A program made the position numbers and the translations under genes. From assembly GCA_903845215.1 (NCBI GenBank), contig CAIMWI010000068.1, positions 1 through 33,330 of the forward strand: a stretch of DNA of 33,330 nucleotides, given 5' to 3'. This stretch comes from an uncultured Rhodobacterales bacterium (GTDB lineage: Bacteria > Pseudomonadota > Alphaproteobacteria > Rhodobacterales > Rhodobacteraceae). The notes beneath the pieces were generated by a model that worked only from the letters and a program-made list of their open reading frames with translations, was not told the origin of the DNA and did no database searches. Of the stretch, positions 16,857 through 24,167 are shown one piece after another. Each line of letters begins with the position of its first letter. Position 1 is the first letter of the stretch.

Positions 16857-17382
16857 GAAGTCTAATTTAAAGACGGCAATTCTTTGCACCACAATTTTTG
16901 CTGCCTACATAGCCTTGGTTATGAGCCGTCAAGCCATTGGCTTTGATGTTGCAAACAGCAGTGTAAAATCGCTTGGTATGACGTTTGGCTTTCAAAAATC
17001 TGATATTATTTCATTTTTTCAGTTGCGCACTGAAAAGATGATGTCTGCCTATATAGGATTCAACCTAATATGGGATACAATATTTGCTTTGATCTATGGC
17101 GTGATGTATTCAGTTTGGCTATCTTTATTGCTTAAGGCATCTGCAAAAGAAATCAGCTTCATAAACTTAATTCCATTTGTTCAAGTTCTATTCGACTGGT
17201 CAGAGAACTTTTCTTTGGCTTACTTGGCACAGCAGTATTTATCAAATGAAACGATCAGTCAAACAATTGCAAAACTTTCATCTGTTTTTGTCATGATAAA
17301 ATGGATATCTTCCGGCTTGACGTATTTCATGATTATCTTGGCAATAGTTTTTTTGATTACAGGTCGCTTCAAAAAGAAATGA
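16801..17382 (+). CDS. Hypothetical multi-pass membrane protein (AT-rich, likely acquired)
   Basis: A 193-residue protein with four to five hydrophobic helices (about 26-45, 80-100, 110-125 region, 140-160 weak, 165-188) and a basic C-terminal tail GRFKKK. A conserved-looking FDWSEN motif lies around residues 138-143; a similar F-D-x-x-E-N pattern is known to me from small uncharacterised membrane proteins, but I assign no function. Base composition is far more AT-rich than the flanks, with AT-ending codons, which points to recent transfer. The start is uncertain: ATG at 16801, 16810 or 16819; none has a strong ribosome site. Its first codons overlap the end of a decayed frame. Confidence 0.65.
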   Translation: MLQMNGMNILKRTSQFFYEKSNLKTAILCTTIFAAYIALVMSRQAIGFDVANSSVKSLGMTFGFQKSDIISFFQLRTEKMMSAYIGFNLIWDTIFALIYGVMYSVWLSLLLKASAKEISFINLIPFVQVLFDWSENFSLAYLAQQYLSNETISQTIAKLSSVFVMIKWISSGLTYFMIILAIVFLITGRFKKK

Positions 17383-17725
17383 TGAAAACATCGACTTGCT
17401 GCTTGTGATGAAAGGGTTCGAACCCATATGGCCGGTCCAAATCCGTTCACACTTTCGCCATACCCGTGACGATTTGGTCACCGATTGTCATGCCCTTAAT
17501 GGACACGCCGTCGCTAACGCGCAGGCCCGCAGCTGCGAATGCGGCCATGACTGCGCGGTGTCGGGCCGTTGAATTTGCGCCGAAGGGCTTGACGCTTCTG
17601 TATCGAGACAGCGAAGCTTGGGGGGCTGTCACCAAGCCGTCACGTCAGCACGGCACAAGGCGCCTTGGGCCTACACAGAACAGACGGCCTGCGCGTCGCC
17701 GCGCCAAAAGACACAGGAGATGACG
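17383..17725. other. Debris between the AT-rich gene and phnM
   Basis: About 340 bases with no complete gene. It holds a tRNA-T-arm-like palindrome GGGTTCGAACCC (17414-17425) joined on the minus strand to CCTTTCATC, the same nine bases that follow the T-loop in the tRNA-Leu(GAG) of this window. It also holds a minus-strand open fragment (17447-17635) and the phnM leader. A promoter for phnM is expected near 17600-17715 but none stands out. Confidence 0.4.
17447..17635 (-). pseudogene. Possible C-terminal fragment of an unknown gene
   Basis: A 62-codon open frame ending at TGA 17447-17449. The last 40 residues (from about RAVMAAFAAAGLRVSDG to TGMAKV) look protein-like, but the 5' side runs without a ribosome site into the phnM leader. 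It may be the 3' remnant of a gene lost when the region was rearranged. It could also be chance. No family recognised. Confidence 0.25.
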
Positions 17726-18886
17726 ATGTTTGACGCAGACGATGCCGGCTTTAACCTTGTAAGCGGTCGGATCATGACGCCGCATGGCCTGATCGACGGC
17801 ACGGTTGCTGTTGAAGCAGGCCGCATCGTTTCTGTGCGCGCTGGACGGCAGGTTGGGGCAAGTGGCGTTGATTTCGGCACAGACTTCCTGATCCCTGGCA
17901 TCGTCGATCTGCACACAGATCACATCGAACGCCATGTCTTTCCCCGCATGGGCGTGATGTGGAATTATCTTAACGCGCTGATGGCCCATGACGGGGTGGT
18001 GATCAGCGGCGGCACGACCACGGTGTTTGACAGCCTGTGTGTTGGCGAATCGATCAAACAGCCGGAACGGTCGACCATGCTTGTTCCGCTGGTGGCGGCC
18101 TTGGAGCAGGGGCAGAAAGACAACCTATTTCGCGCCGATCACCTGCTGCATCTGCGCTGCGAAATCTGTGACCCCGACACCATCGCCCTAACCGAGGCGC
18201 TGATCCAAAGCCCGCTGGCGCGGGTGGTTTCGGTGATGGATCACACCCCCGGTGATCGCCAAAGCCCCGATGCCGAACGCTGGCTGGTGCATATGGCGCG
18301 CGAACTGGGCCTTGATCTGCCCGAAGCCCGCGAAAGGATGACCGAGTTGCTGGAACGTTCGGCACGGGTCGGCGCGCAGGTCCGCGCCCATGTGGTTGCA
18401 CGCGCCCATGCGGCGGGCCTGCCCATCCTTAGCCATGATGACCGCAGCGCAGCGCAGGTCGATCAAGCCAAGGACGAGGGCGTCACCGTTTCGGAATTTC
18501 CCACCACGATGGAAGCTGCACGTCGCGCACGCACGCGGGGTGTGGCCACGATCATGGGCGCGCCCAACCTGCTGCGGGGTGGCTCGCAATCGGGCAATGT
18601 GGCGCTGCGCGACGTGTTGCAGGCTGACCTGTGTGACGGGCTTTGTTCAGACTATGTGCCGCGCAGCCTGTTGGATGCAGCCTTCATGATCGGCGAGGAT
18701 GACACCCTGCCGCAAGATTTGACCAAGGCCGTGGCCATGGTGTCAGACATTCCCGCGCGCATGGCAGGCCTGACAGACCGGGGCCGGATCGAGCCCGGAT
18801 TGCGCGCCGATCTGGTGCGGGTGCGGCGGATCGGGGTGCATAACCATGTGGTGGCCGTGTGGCGGCAGGGGCGGCGCGTGCTTTAG
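17726..18886 (+). CDS. phnM: Alpha-D-ribose 1-methylphosphonate 5-triphosphate diphosphatase PhnM
   Basis: A 386-residue amidohydrolase-fold enzyme of the C-P lyase pathway, which removes pyrophosphate from ribose 1-alkylphosphonate 5-triphosphate. Metal-binding HTDH is at 63-66 within GIVDLHTDHIERHVFPR. Further family blocks are MDHTPGDRQ, LSHDDRS and the C-terminal CSDYVPRSLLDAAF. A short composite-domain strand set opens the protein (LVSGRIMTPHGLIDG). I chose ATG at 17726: AGGAG lies seven bases upstream and would overlap the alternative ATG at 17720. No other phn gene is visible within about 1 kb either side, and both flanks hold gene debris, so this copy is isolated here. Confidence 0.93.
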   Translation: MFDADDAGFNLVSGRIMTPHGLIDGTVAVEAGRIVSVRAGRQVGASGVDFGTDFLIPGIVDLHTDHIERHVFPRMGVMWNYLNALMAHDGVVISGGTTTVFDSLCVGESIKQPERSTMLVPLVAALEQGQKDNLFRADHLLHLRCEICDPDTIALTEALIQSPLARVVSVMDHTPGDRQSPDAERWLVHMARELGLDLPEARERMTELLERSARVGAQVRAHVVARAHAAGLPILSHDDRSAAQVDQAKDEGVTVSEFPTTMEAARRARTRGVATIMGAPNLLRGGSQSGNVALRDVLQADLCDGLCSDYVPRSLLDAAFMIGEDDTLPQDLTKAVAMVSDIPARMAGLTDRGRIEPGLRADLVRVRRIGVHNHVVAVWRQGRRVL

Positions 18887-19107
18887 GCCGCGCGGCCCAA
18901 AGGCACCAAACCCTTCGAATAGATCATGGCCCCATGGCGCAGGCGCGCCAACAAATCCATGTGCTGCTTTCGCAGGCCAGTCCCGCAATTGTGGGAATTA
19001 CCCCCCGTTGCGCAAGAAAAAAGGTTGGTCCCGCAGAAGGGCTTCTTTGCATATTGTTTTTGAGGGCGAGAACAAGGAACACTCGTCCCGGTCACATTGG
19101 AGAACTG

Positions 19108-19447
19108 CTTTGCCCAACATATCAATCGCTGTTTGAACGTGGCCTCAAGGTGCTGGTCGAGGGGGTATCGTCGGCCTCTGGCGGATTGGTACATCGCCCA
19201 TGGCCTGCCGCCCAAAACCGCCCAGCGGTTGGTGGCCGAGACGTTTCGCGGCATTGCAGAGGTGCTGCTGCAAGCGGCAGAGCCGCTGGACGATATTGTG
19301 CGCGGTGTGACAACCCCCGGCGGTATCACCGAAGACCTTGTCTCGACCCTGATGGCGCAGAACGCCTTGGGCGCTTGGGATGCGGCGATGGACAAAGTTT
19401 TGGCCCGTATCGCCCCTGACCGCGCCAAAGGCCCGGCGCCAAAATGA
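19108..19447 (+). pseudogene. Frameshifted remnant of a ProC-like (P5C reductase dimerisation) gene
   Basis: From about 19190 to the TGA at 19447 the frame reads the C-terminal dimerisation domain of pyrroline-5-carboxylate reductase: HGLPPKTAQRLVAETF, then VRGVTTPGGITEDLV, which mirrors GLP..A..L...T and VTSPGGTT of ProC. Just upstream, a different frame (19105-19180) is protein-like (FERGLKVLVEGVSSASGG) and would join after a one-base shift near 19165-19190. The NAD(P)-binding half is missing altogether. It is therefore a 5'-truncated and frameshifted remnant, not a functional enzyme. Upstream DNA (18887-19100) shows no gene. Confidence 0.65.
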
Positions 19448-19582
19448 CCGTCCCTGCCCATCCATAGTTACCATCAAACAGGGTTTCAGACGGCGGAATT
19501 TTGTGGTACGGATCGAGTATTAGGTCGAAAAGTGTTGGTCACAAACAAAGTGTTTTAGAAGCGCAAAGAAGGTTTCATTTTC

Positions 19583-20341
19583 ATGTCAGACAAAATTCCT
19601 GCCTATGTCATCAACTTGCCGGCAGACGTGGATCGCCGGGAACTTATGATTGAACAATTTGCAAAACTAGATCGATTCCAGCTAAGGATTATGAACGGGT
19701 GTGTTGGAAGTTCCCTTCCGGATACGGTTGCGTATGCGTTAACTCGCGATAAGAATTGGAAGTCTAACAAGGGGGCCCTTGGTTGTTTCTTATCCCATGT
19801 TGCTGCTTGGGAGGCTATTTCAAATGAACAACAACCTGTTTGCGTTGTCTTAGAAGATGACGCCATCGTCACGGCTTTGGGCAAACTGGACCAGTTGATC
19901 CTTCCCGACGACGCGGAAATAATCTTTGTGAATGACAGAATGTCGCCAAAGCAGGATGAAACGTCCATTCATGCCCTGCCGATGTCGGCAGCTCTTCAGG
20001 AGTTAAACCGGAGCCGGAAAGGCGCAGGATCGGATGGTTATCTTTTGACACCAGCAGGCGCTAGAAAGCTTTTGTCTGATTGCGAGGAAAAGCTTTTCTT
20101 CGGACACGTAGATGGCCGACTGCTGCGCTATGCATCGACGGCTGAAGACTTAGATGCTTTACACTCGGAAAGCTGGATCAGAGCCGTGGTGGAACTTCAC
20201 CACCACCACACTTTGCTTCCCAAGCTAGGTCTGCTGCGTGCTTATGTAACTTCAGTTCCGCTTGTATGGCATCGAGGTGGGTCAAGCAGCCGAGTTCGAG
20301 AAGATTCAGCTCCGGCCTGGGGAGAAACGCGTCCATCGTGA
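19583..20341 (+). CDS. Glycosyltransferase family 25 protein
   Basis: A 252-residue cytoplasmic sugar transferase of the LPS type (GT25). Family blocks: YVINLPADVDRRELM (8-22), the ALGCFLSHVAAWEAI block (65-79) and the acidic VVLEDDA (87-93). GSDGYLLTPAGARKLL (about 149-164) matches the family C-terminal core. It probably adds a hexose to lipopolysaccharide or another surface glycan. GAAGG precedes the ATG by about nine bases. It stands alone between a proC remnant and a truncated oxidoreductase and is less GC-rich than its neighbours, suggesting transfer. The last 25 residues overlap two other open frames, so the true C-terminus is less certain. Confidence 0.82.
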   Translation: MSDKIPAYVINLPADVDRRELMIEQFAKLDRFQLRIMNGCVGSSLPDTVAYALTRDKNWKSNKGALGCFLSHVAAWEAISNEQQPVCVVLEDDAIVTALGKLDQLILPDDAEIIFVNDRMSPKQDETSIHALPMSAALQELNRSRKGAGSDGYLLTPAGARKLLSDCEEKLFFGHVDGRLLRYASTAEDLDALHSESWIRAVVELHHHHTLLPKLGLLRAYVTSVPLVWHRGGSSSRVREDSAPAWGETRPS

Positions 20342-20714
20342 GCGGGAAAGTCGTGGCAATTTTGGAAGGCGCGAAGTATTTAGACCTTGGTCCGAGACCA
20401 ACGTTTATCAAAATCAAAACCTCTCTGAACTCACTCCAAAACCTGCATCCAAAGGCTTCCACCGAGGTTCGGGACAGGCGCGCCATAGGCTGACTCAAGC
20501 TTTGGGCGGTGGTGTGTCAGCCTTGGGCGAGACGTTTTGAGCAATTTCCATGTCTGATTGTCTTTATGTTGAAAATACATTTACAAAAACTCGCTCTAGA
20601 CTACCGTCGAGTGCCGCTTGACACAAGTGTTCAGGCAGCGGACGAGGGGTTGGGTATATCGTCGTCGTGCGCAACATCTGCAAACCGCATCGCCCGCAAT
20701 CCAAGGACCTCTTC
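20342..20714. other. Non-coding or decayed stretch after the GT25 gene
   Basis: Two overlapping frames are open here (20266-20493 and 20262-20540), neither with a ribosome site or known motif; one may be the original C-terminal end of GT25 displaced by a frameshift. From about 20540 the DNA is AT-rich and carries TTGACA at 20620-20625, possibly part of a promoter for the next remnant. Nothing else is supported. Confidence 0.35.
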
Positions 20715-21011
20715 ATGACCCAAACCGCCACACAAAACCGGCGCTTCGTCTTGGCAGAGCGCCCTGTGGGCGAACCCAGCCAAAACACGCTGTGGCGGGA
20801 AACTGTCGCGCTGCCATCGGTTGGCGCTGGGGAAATGCTGCTGCGGGTCCAGTATCTGTCGTTTGACCCCTATATGCGCGGCAGGATGAGTAGCACCCCC
20901 TCTTACGCACCGCCAGTTGCCCTGGGCGACGTGATGGTGGGCGGTACGGTGGCGCAGGTGGTGGAAAGCCGTTTGGCAGGCTATGCGGCGAGAATTTCGG
21001 CAAAACTGTGA
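20715..21011 (+). pseudogene. Truncated MDR-type NADP-dependent oxidoreductase
   Basis: 98 codons matching the N-terminal catalytic fold of the CurA/YncB (alkenal reductase, LTB4 dehydrogenase-like) branch of medium-chain reductases: RRFVLAERPVGEP, then LRVQYLSFDPYMRGRMS and VMVGGTVAQVVESRL. Family members are about 330-345 residues. Here the frame stops shortly after GYA, where relatives continue into the nucleotide-binding domain, which is absent. AAGGA precedes the ATG at 20715. The 3' two-thirds were lost by deletion; the next 90 bases hold a small repeat and then the flavoenzyme stop. Confidence 0.8.
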
Positions 21012-21049
21012 TCCGCCTTGGCCCTAGCCGCTAACCGCGCGCCTTTTTT

Positions 21050-21086
21050 GGCACATATACTCAAGGGGTGCAGGGGCGAGCCCCCA
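21050..21086 (+). repeat. Small GC-rich intergenic repeat (copy A)
   Basis: Reads GGCACATATACTC, then AAGGGGTGCAGGGGCGAG and a C-run: an ATACTC box followed by a G-run and a short hairpin (GGGG-CGAG-CCCC). The element at 28769-28806 has the same ATACTC, GGGGT, G-run hairpin order. REP-like elements of this build sit at gene ends; this one lies at the 3' end of the flavoenzyme gene. Confidence 0.5.
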
Positions 21087-21098
21087 CTTTGGGCACAG

Positions 21099-23051
21099 CT
21101 AAACCGCAATCCCCGCCTTTAGCCCGTCAAACACGGCCTCTTCTGCCGTGCGCGGGCTAAGGCAATCGCCAATCATCCGCACATCTATTCCCATGCCCAA
21201 CAGGCTTGCGGACAAGTCATCCACGCTTTGATGGCCAAGCGCTAGCACCACGGTGTCAACCCCCACCACCTCGATCGCGGCACCGCTGGCGGTGTGTTGC
21301 AGATAAACGGTGTCCCCCGCCGTACCATATAGTCGCGCATAGGGCCGGATTTCGACCCCCAGACCATGCAAACTTGCAGCCATTGTGTCGCGCACATAAA
21401 GCGGCAAGGATTCCCCCGCATGCGTTCCGTTTACGGCCAAGGTCACCTGCGCCCCCGCCCGCGTCAGGCGTTCGGCCAAGCCGGGGCCGATCCAGTCACA
21501 GCGCCAATCGGCCACCACGACCTTTGCGCCGGTTTTTACCTTGCCCTCCAGCACATCCCAAGCGGTGACGATCTCGATTTGCCCGTCGGTGGGCAGGTCC
21601 GGCACATAAGGCCGTGCGCCGCTGGCCAAGATGACCACATCGGGGCGCTCTGCAGCCACAAGTTCTGCCGTTACCCGCACCCCGCGCCGGATAGCCACCT
21701 GCGCCAGTTCCATTTCGCGGGTGAGGTTGGTGACGATGCCGCCAAACTCGGCACGCCCGGGCAAAAGCTGCGCTTTGAGGGCTTGGCCGCCTAGGTGGGG
21801 GGCGGATTCGTACAGCGTGACATGATGCCCACGTTGGGCGGCAGTGGCCGCGGCTTTCATGCCCGCAGGCCCGCCGCCCACCACCATAACGCGCTTGGGC
21901 GAAGGGGTGGGCTGTACGGTGCCATAAGCCAATTCGCGGCCCGTTTGGGGGTGTTGGATGCACGACACCGGCAAGCCGCGATGAAAATGCCCGATACAGG
22001 CCTGATTGCAGCCGATACAGGCGCGAATGTCATCAACTGCGCCGCGCGCGGCTTTGTTGGGCATTTCGGGATCGGCAATCATGGCACGGGTCATGCCGCA
22101 CATATCGGCTTGGCCCGCGGTCAAGATCGCCTCGGCGATCTGGGGTTGGTTGATGCGGCCCGCCACAAAGACCGGCACCTTTAAGACGCGTTTAAAGACG
22201 CCCGCATCAGGGGCGACATAGCCCGCAGCAAAAGCCATGGGTGGGGCGATATGCACGGCGCCCCCGACACTCGCCGAAGTGCCCGTGGTGACATTCACAT
22301 AATCCAGATGCGGTTCCAGCGCGACCGTTGCGATCACGGCCTCGTCCAGCGTTAGGCCTGCATCGTCACGCTCGCCGCCGCTGATGCGCAGGCCGATCAC
22401 AAAGCCGTCGTCGGTGGCGGCGCGGATGGCCTGCAGCACTTGGGCCAAGAACCGCTGCCGGTTGGCATCATTGCCACCGTAAGCGTCTTGGCGCAGGTTT
22501 AAGCGCGGGTTTAAGAACTGCGCGGGCAGATAGCCATGGCTGGCCACCACCTCTACCCCGTCCAGACCCGCTTGGCGCATCCGCCGCGCGGCACTGGCGT
22601 AGCCTGCGATGATCTCGTCGATCAGCGCTACGGGCAGGGCGCGGGGCATGACGTGAAAGCGTTCGTTGGGCACGGCAGAGGGGGCATAGGCCACGGCCAG
22701 CAAACCATCGGCACTTTCCATAATCTCGCGCCCCGGGTGGAACAGTTGCGAAAAGATCGCGCACCCCTCGGCATGGACCGACTCGGCCAAGGCCCTGTAA
22801 CCTGCAATGCAAGCGTCCGTCGTCGCCATCAACAGATGCGAGGTGTAGCGCGCCGTTTCATGCACCCCCGCCACTTGGGTGACAATCAACCCCGCTCCGC
22901 CTTTTGCCCTTGCGCGGTGATATTCAATCAGGGCGGCGTTGACTGTGCCGTCGGTGGGCAAGGTTGTGTCGTGCCCCGTCGACAAAATGCGGTTGCGCAA
23001 GGTCACCCCCCGCAGCGTCAGGGGCGAGAAGAGATGGGCAAACTGCGGCAT
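21099..23051 (-). CDS. NADH:flavin oxidoreductase, FMN/Fe-S/FAD type (2,4-dienoyl-CoA reductase / TMADH family)
   Basis: A 650-residue protein with the three-part layout of trimethylamine dehydrogenase and 2,4-dienoyl-CoA reductase. An old-yellow-enzyme FMN barrel (about 1-335) includes HPGRE and ASHGYLPAQFLNPRLNLRQD. A [4Fe-4S] cluster motif C345-x2-C348-x3-C352-x11-C364 follows. The FAD/NAD(P) domain opens with VVGGGPAG (390-397). The family reduces enoyl thioesters or demethylates N-methylated amines and betaines; the substrate cannot be read here. I chose ATG at 23051 because the AGGGG ribosome site is six bases away, whereas it abuts the ATG at 23057. It is divergent from iolR, with an IolR-type palindrome in between, so a link to the inositol regulon is likely. 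Confidence 0.88.
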   Translation of the reverse strand: MPQFAHLFSPLTLRGVTLRNRILSTGHDTTLPTDGTVNAALIEYHRARAKGGAGLIVTQVAGVHETARYTSHLLMATTDACIAGYRALAESVHAEGCAIFSQLFHPGREIMESADGLLAVAYAPSAVPNERFHVMPRALPVALIDEIIAGYASAARRMRQAGLDGVEVVASHGYLPAQFLNPRLNLRQDAYGGNDANRQRFLAQVLQAIRAATDDGFVIGLRISGGERDDAGLTLDEAVIATVALEPHLDYVNVTTGTSASVGGAVHIAPPMAFAAGYVAPDAGVFKRVLKVPVFVAGRINQPQIAEAILTAGQADMCGMTRAMIADPEMPNKAARGAVDDIRACIGCNQACIGHFHRGLPVSCIQHPQTGRELAYGTVQPTPSPKRVMVVGGGPAGMKAAATAAQRGHHVTLYESAPHLGGQALKAQLLPGRAEFGGIVTNLTREMELAQVAIRRGVRVTAELVAAERPDVVILASGARPYVPDLPTDGQIEIVTAWDVLEGKVKTGAKVVVADWRCDWIGPGLAERLTRAGAQVTLAVNGTHAGESLPLYVRDTMAASLHGLGVEIRPYARLYGTAGDTVYLQHTASGAAIEVVGVDTVVLALGHQSVDDLSASLLGMGIDVRMIGDCLSPRTAEEAVFDGLKAGIAV

Positions 23052-23156
23052 GGACATCCCCTTATGGTCAGCCCCGCAGGCCTAGATCAGCGCGCAGGGT
23101 TTGAAAAGGGCCAGCTCCTTATCTGCAAGGATTTCTAGGGCCACAGCATTGGGCTT

Positions 23157-23170
23157 GGAATATTCGTTCC
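23157..23170. promoter_or_regulatory. IolR-type operator GGAA-N6-TTCC
   Basis: GGAATATTCGTTCC is an exact GGAA-N6-TTCC palindrome (arms extend one base to TGGAA/TTCCA). This is the motif reported for the RpiR-like IolR of Sinorhizobium meliloti. It lies between the divergent flavoenzyme and iolR genes, 37 bases from the iolR ATG, so it could control both and autoregulate iolR. Confidence 0.6.
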
Positions 23171-23206
23171 AGACTGTTAGCTTTGTCCAAAGAGACTGGA
23201 AAGCCC

Positions 23207-24061
23207 ATGGATCAAACGCCTACACCGCATCCCGCCGATTTGGCCGACGATCTAGCAGGCCCGCCCGCCTCGGTCGAAGAATTTCGCGCCCGTTTGGCCG
23301 ATATTCTGGATGATTTGCCGCGCCGCCTGCGGCAATGCGCCGATCACATCGCCGCCAACACCGACCGCATTGCTGTGTCTACCGTGGCGGAACTGGCGAC
23401 AGGGGCCGATGTGCCGCCCTCGGCTGTGATGCGCTTTTGCCAGATTTTGGGCTTTTCGGGCTTTTCCGAGATGCAGCGCCTGTTTCGTGAGGCGTACAGC
23501 CCCGGTTGGCCCGATTATTCGACACGGTTGAAAAACCTCAAAGAGGGTGGGACGGGCAGCCCATCCGCCCTTTTGGCCGAGTTTATCGAGGCGGGGCGGC
23601 AGTCGTTGGAAGCTTTGGCGAAATCGGCTGACGAACTGGCCTTGCATCGGGCGGTATCGGTGCTTGCAGGGGCGGATACGGTGCATATCGTAGGCCTGCG
23701 ACGTGCCTTTCCTGTCGCAAGCTATCTGGCTTATGTCTTTGAAAAAATGTCTGTTCCAGCCATGTTGCATGACGGTGTGGGCAAGCTCGATCACCGCTTT
23801 GCCCTACGCCCCAACGATGCCGTTTTGGCCATCACCTTCGCGCCCTATTCTGAAGAGACCCTGACCCTTGCCCAAGACGCCAGGGCGCGCGGCTTGCCGG
23901 TTGTGGCGCTGACAGATCGGATGACGTCGCCCTTGGTGCGGTATGCAGATGCGATTCTGACCGTTCCAGAGGTGGATTTTGGCGCTTTTCGGTCCTTGTC
24001 AGCCACGATTGCTATGGCTATTGCGCTGGCAGTGGCGATTGGTACGGCGCGCGGCGGCTAA
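23207..24061 (+). CDS. iolR: RpiR-family inositol repressor IolR
   Basis: A 284-residue regulator with an N-terminal HTH_6 domain (about residues 20-95; TVAELATGADVPPSAVMRFCQILGFSGFSE spans the helix-turn-helix) and a C-terminal SIS sugar-phosphate-binding domain (about 120-270, with VHIVGLRRAFPVASYLAYVFEK and TFAPYSEETLTLAQDARARG). IolR-type proteins repress inositol genes and release DNA on binding a pathway intermediate. The position directly upstream of iolC on the same strand supports the name. I prefer ATG at 23207 (GGAAAG just upstream) to a TTG at 23183. A short hairpin AAAGGGT/ACCCTTT (24060-24080) begins at the stop codon and may partly end its transcript. Confidence 0.87.
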   Translation: MDQTPTPHPADLADDLAGPPASVEEFRARLADILDDLPRRLRQCADHIAANTDRIAVSTVAELATGADVPPSAVMRFCQILGFSGFSEMQRLFREAYSPGWPDYSTRLKNLKEGGTGSPSALLAEFIEAGRQSLEALAKSADELALHRAVSVLAGADTVHIVGLRRAFPVASYLAYVFEKMSVPAMLHDGVGKLDHRFALRPNDAVLAITFAPYSEETLTLAQDARARGLPVVALTDRMTSPLVRYADAILTVPEVDFGAFRSLSATIAMAIALAVAIGTARGG

Positions 24062-24089
24062 AGGGTCAAGAAAACCCTTTGCCATTGCA

Positions 24090-24111
24090 GAATTTTTAGA
24101 ATAAAAATTCC
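24090..24111. promoter_or_regulatory. 21-bp palindrome with near-consensus IolR site upstream of iolC
   Basis: GAATTTTTA-GAA-TAAAAATTC (24090-24110) is a perfect palindrome with 9-bp arms in an AT-rich pocket. It contains AGAA-N6-TTCC at 24098-24111, one mismatch from the IolR motif. It is flanked by ATTGCAG at 24084 and 24115, 31 bases apart. The site is 57-78 bases upstream of the iolC ATG, suitable for repression of iolCDB. Confidence 0.55.
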
Positions 24112-24167
24112 AAAATTGCAGTCCGGCCCCTGAGTCTTGGCCCTGCGCGAAGTTGGGAGCCTTGGCC

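Noticed and set aside
18883..19461. Minus-strand frame of 192 codons between phnM and GT25
   Set aside because: Its last 25 residues look somewhat protein-like, but the rest is antisense to the ProC remnant and has no recognised family; the plus-strand ProC match is specific.
16100..21100. A hidden defence island or toxin-antitoxin pair in the scar zones
   Set aside because: No nuclease, helicase, methylase, toxin fold, integrase or transposase pattern could be seen; the content is fragments, one membrane protein, phnM and a GT25 gene.
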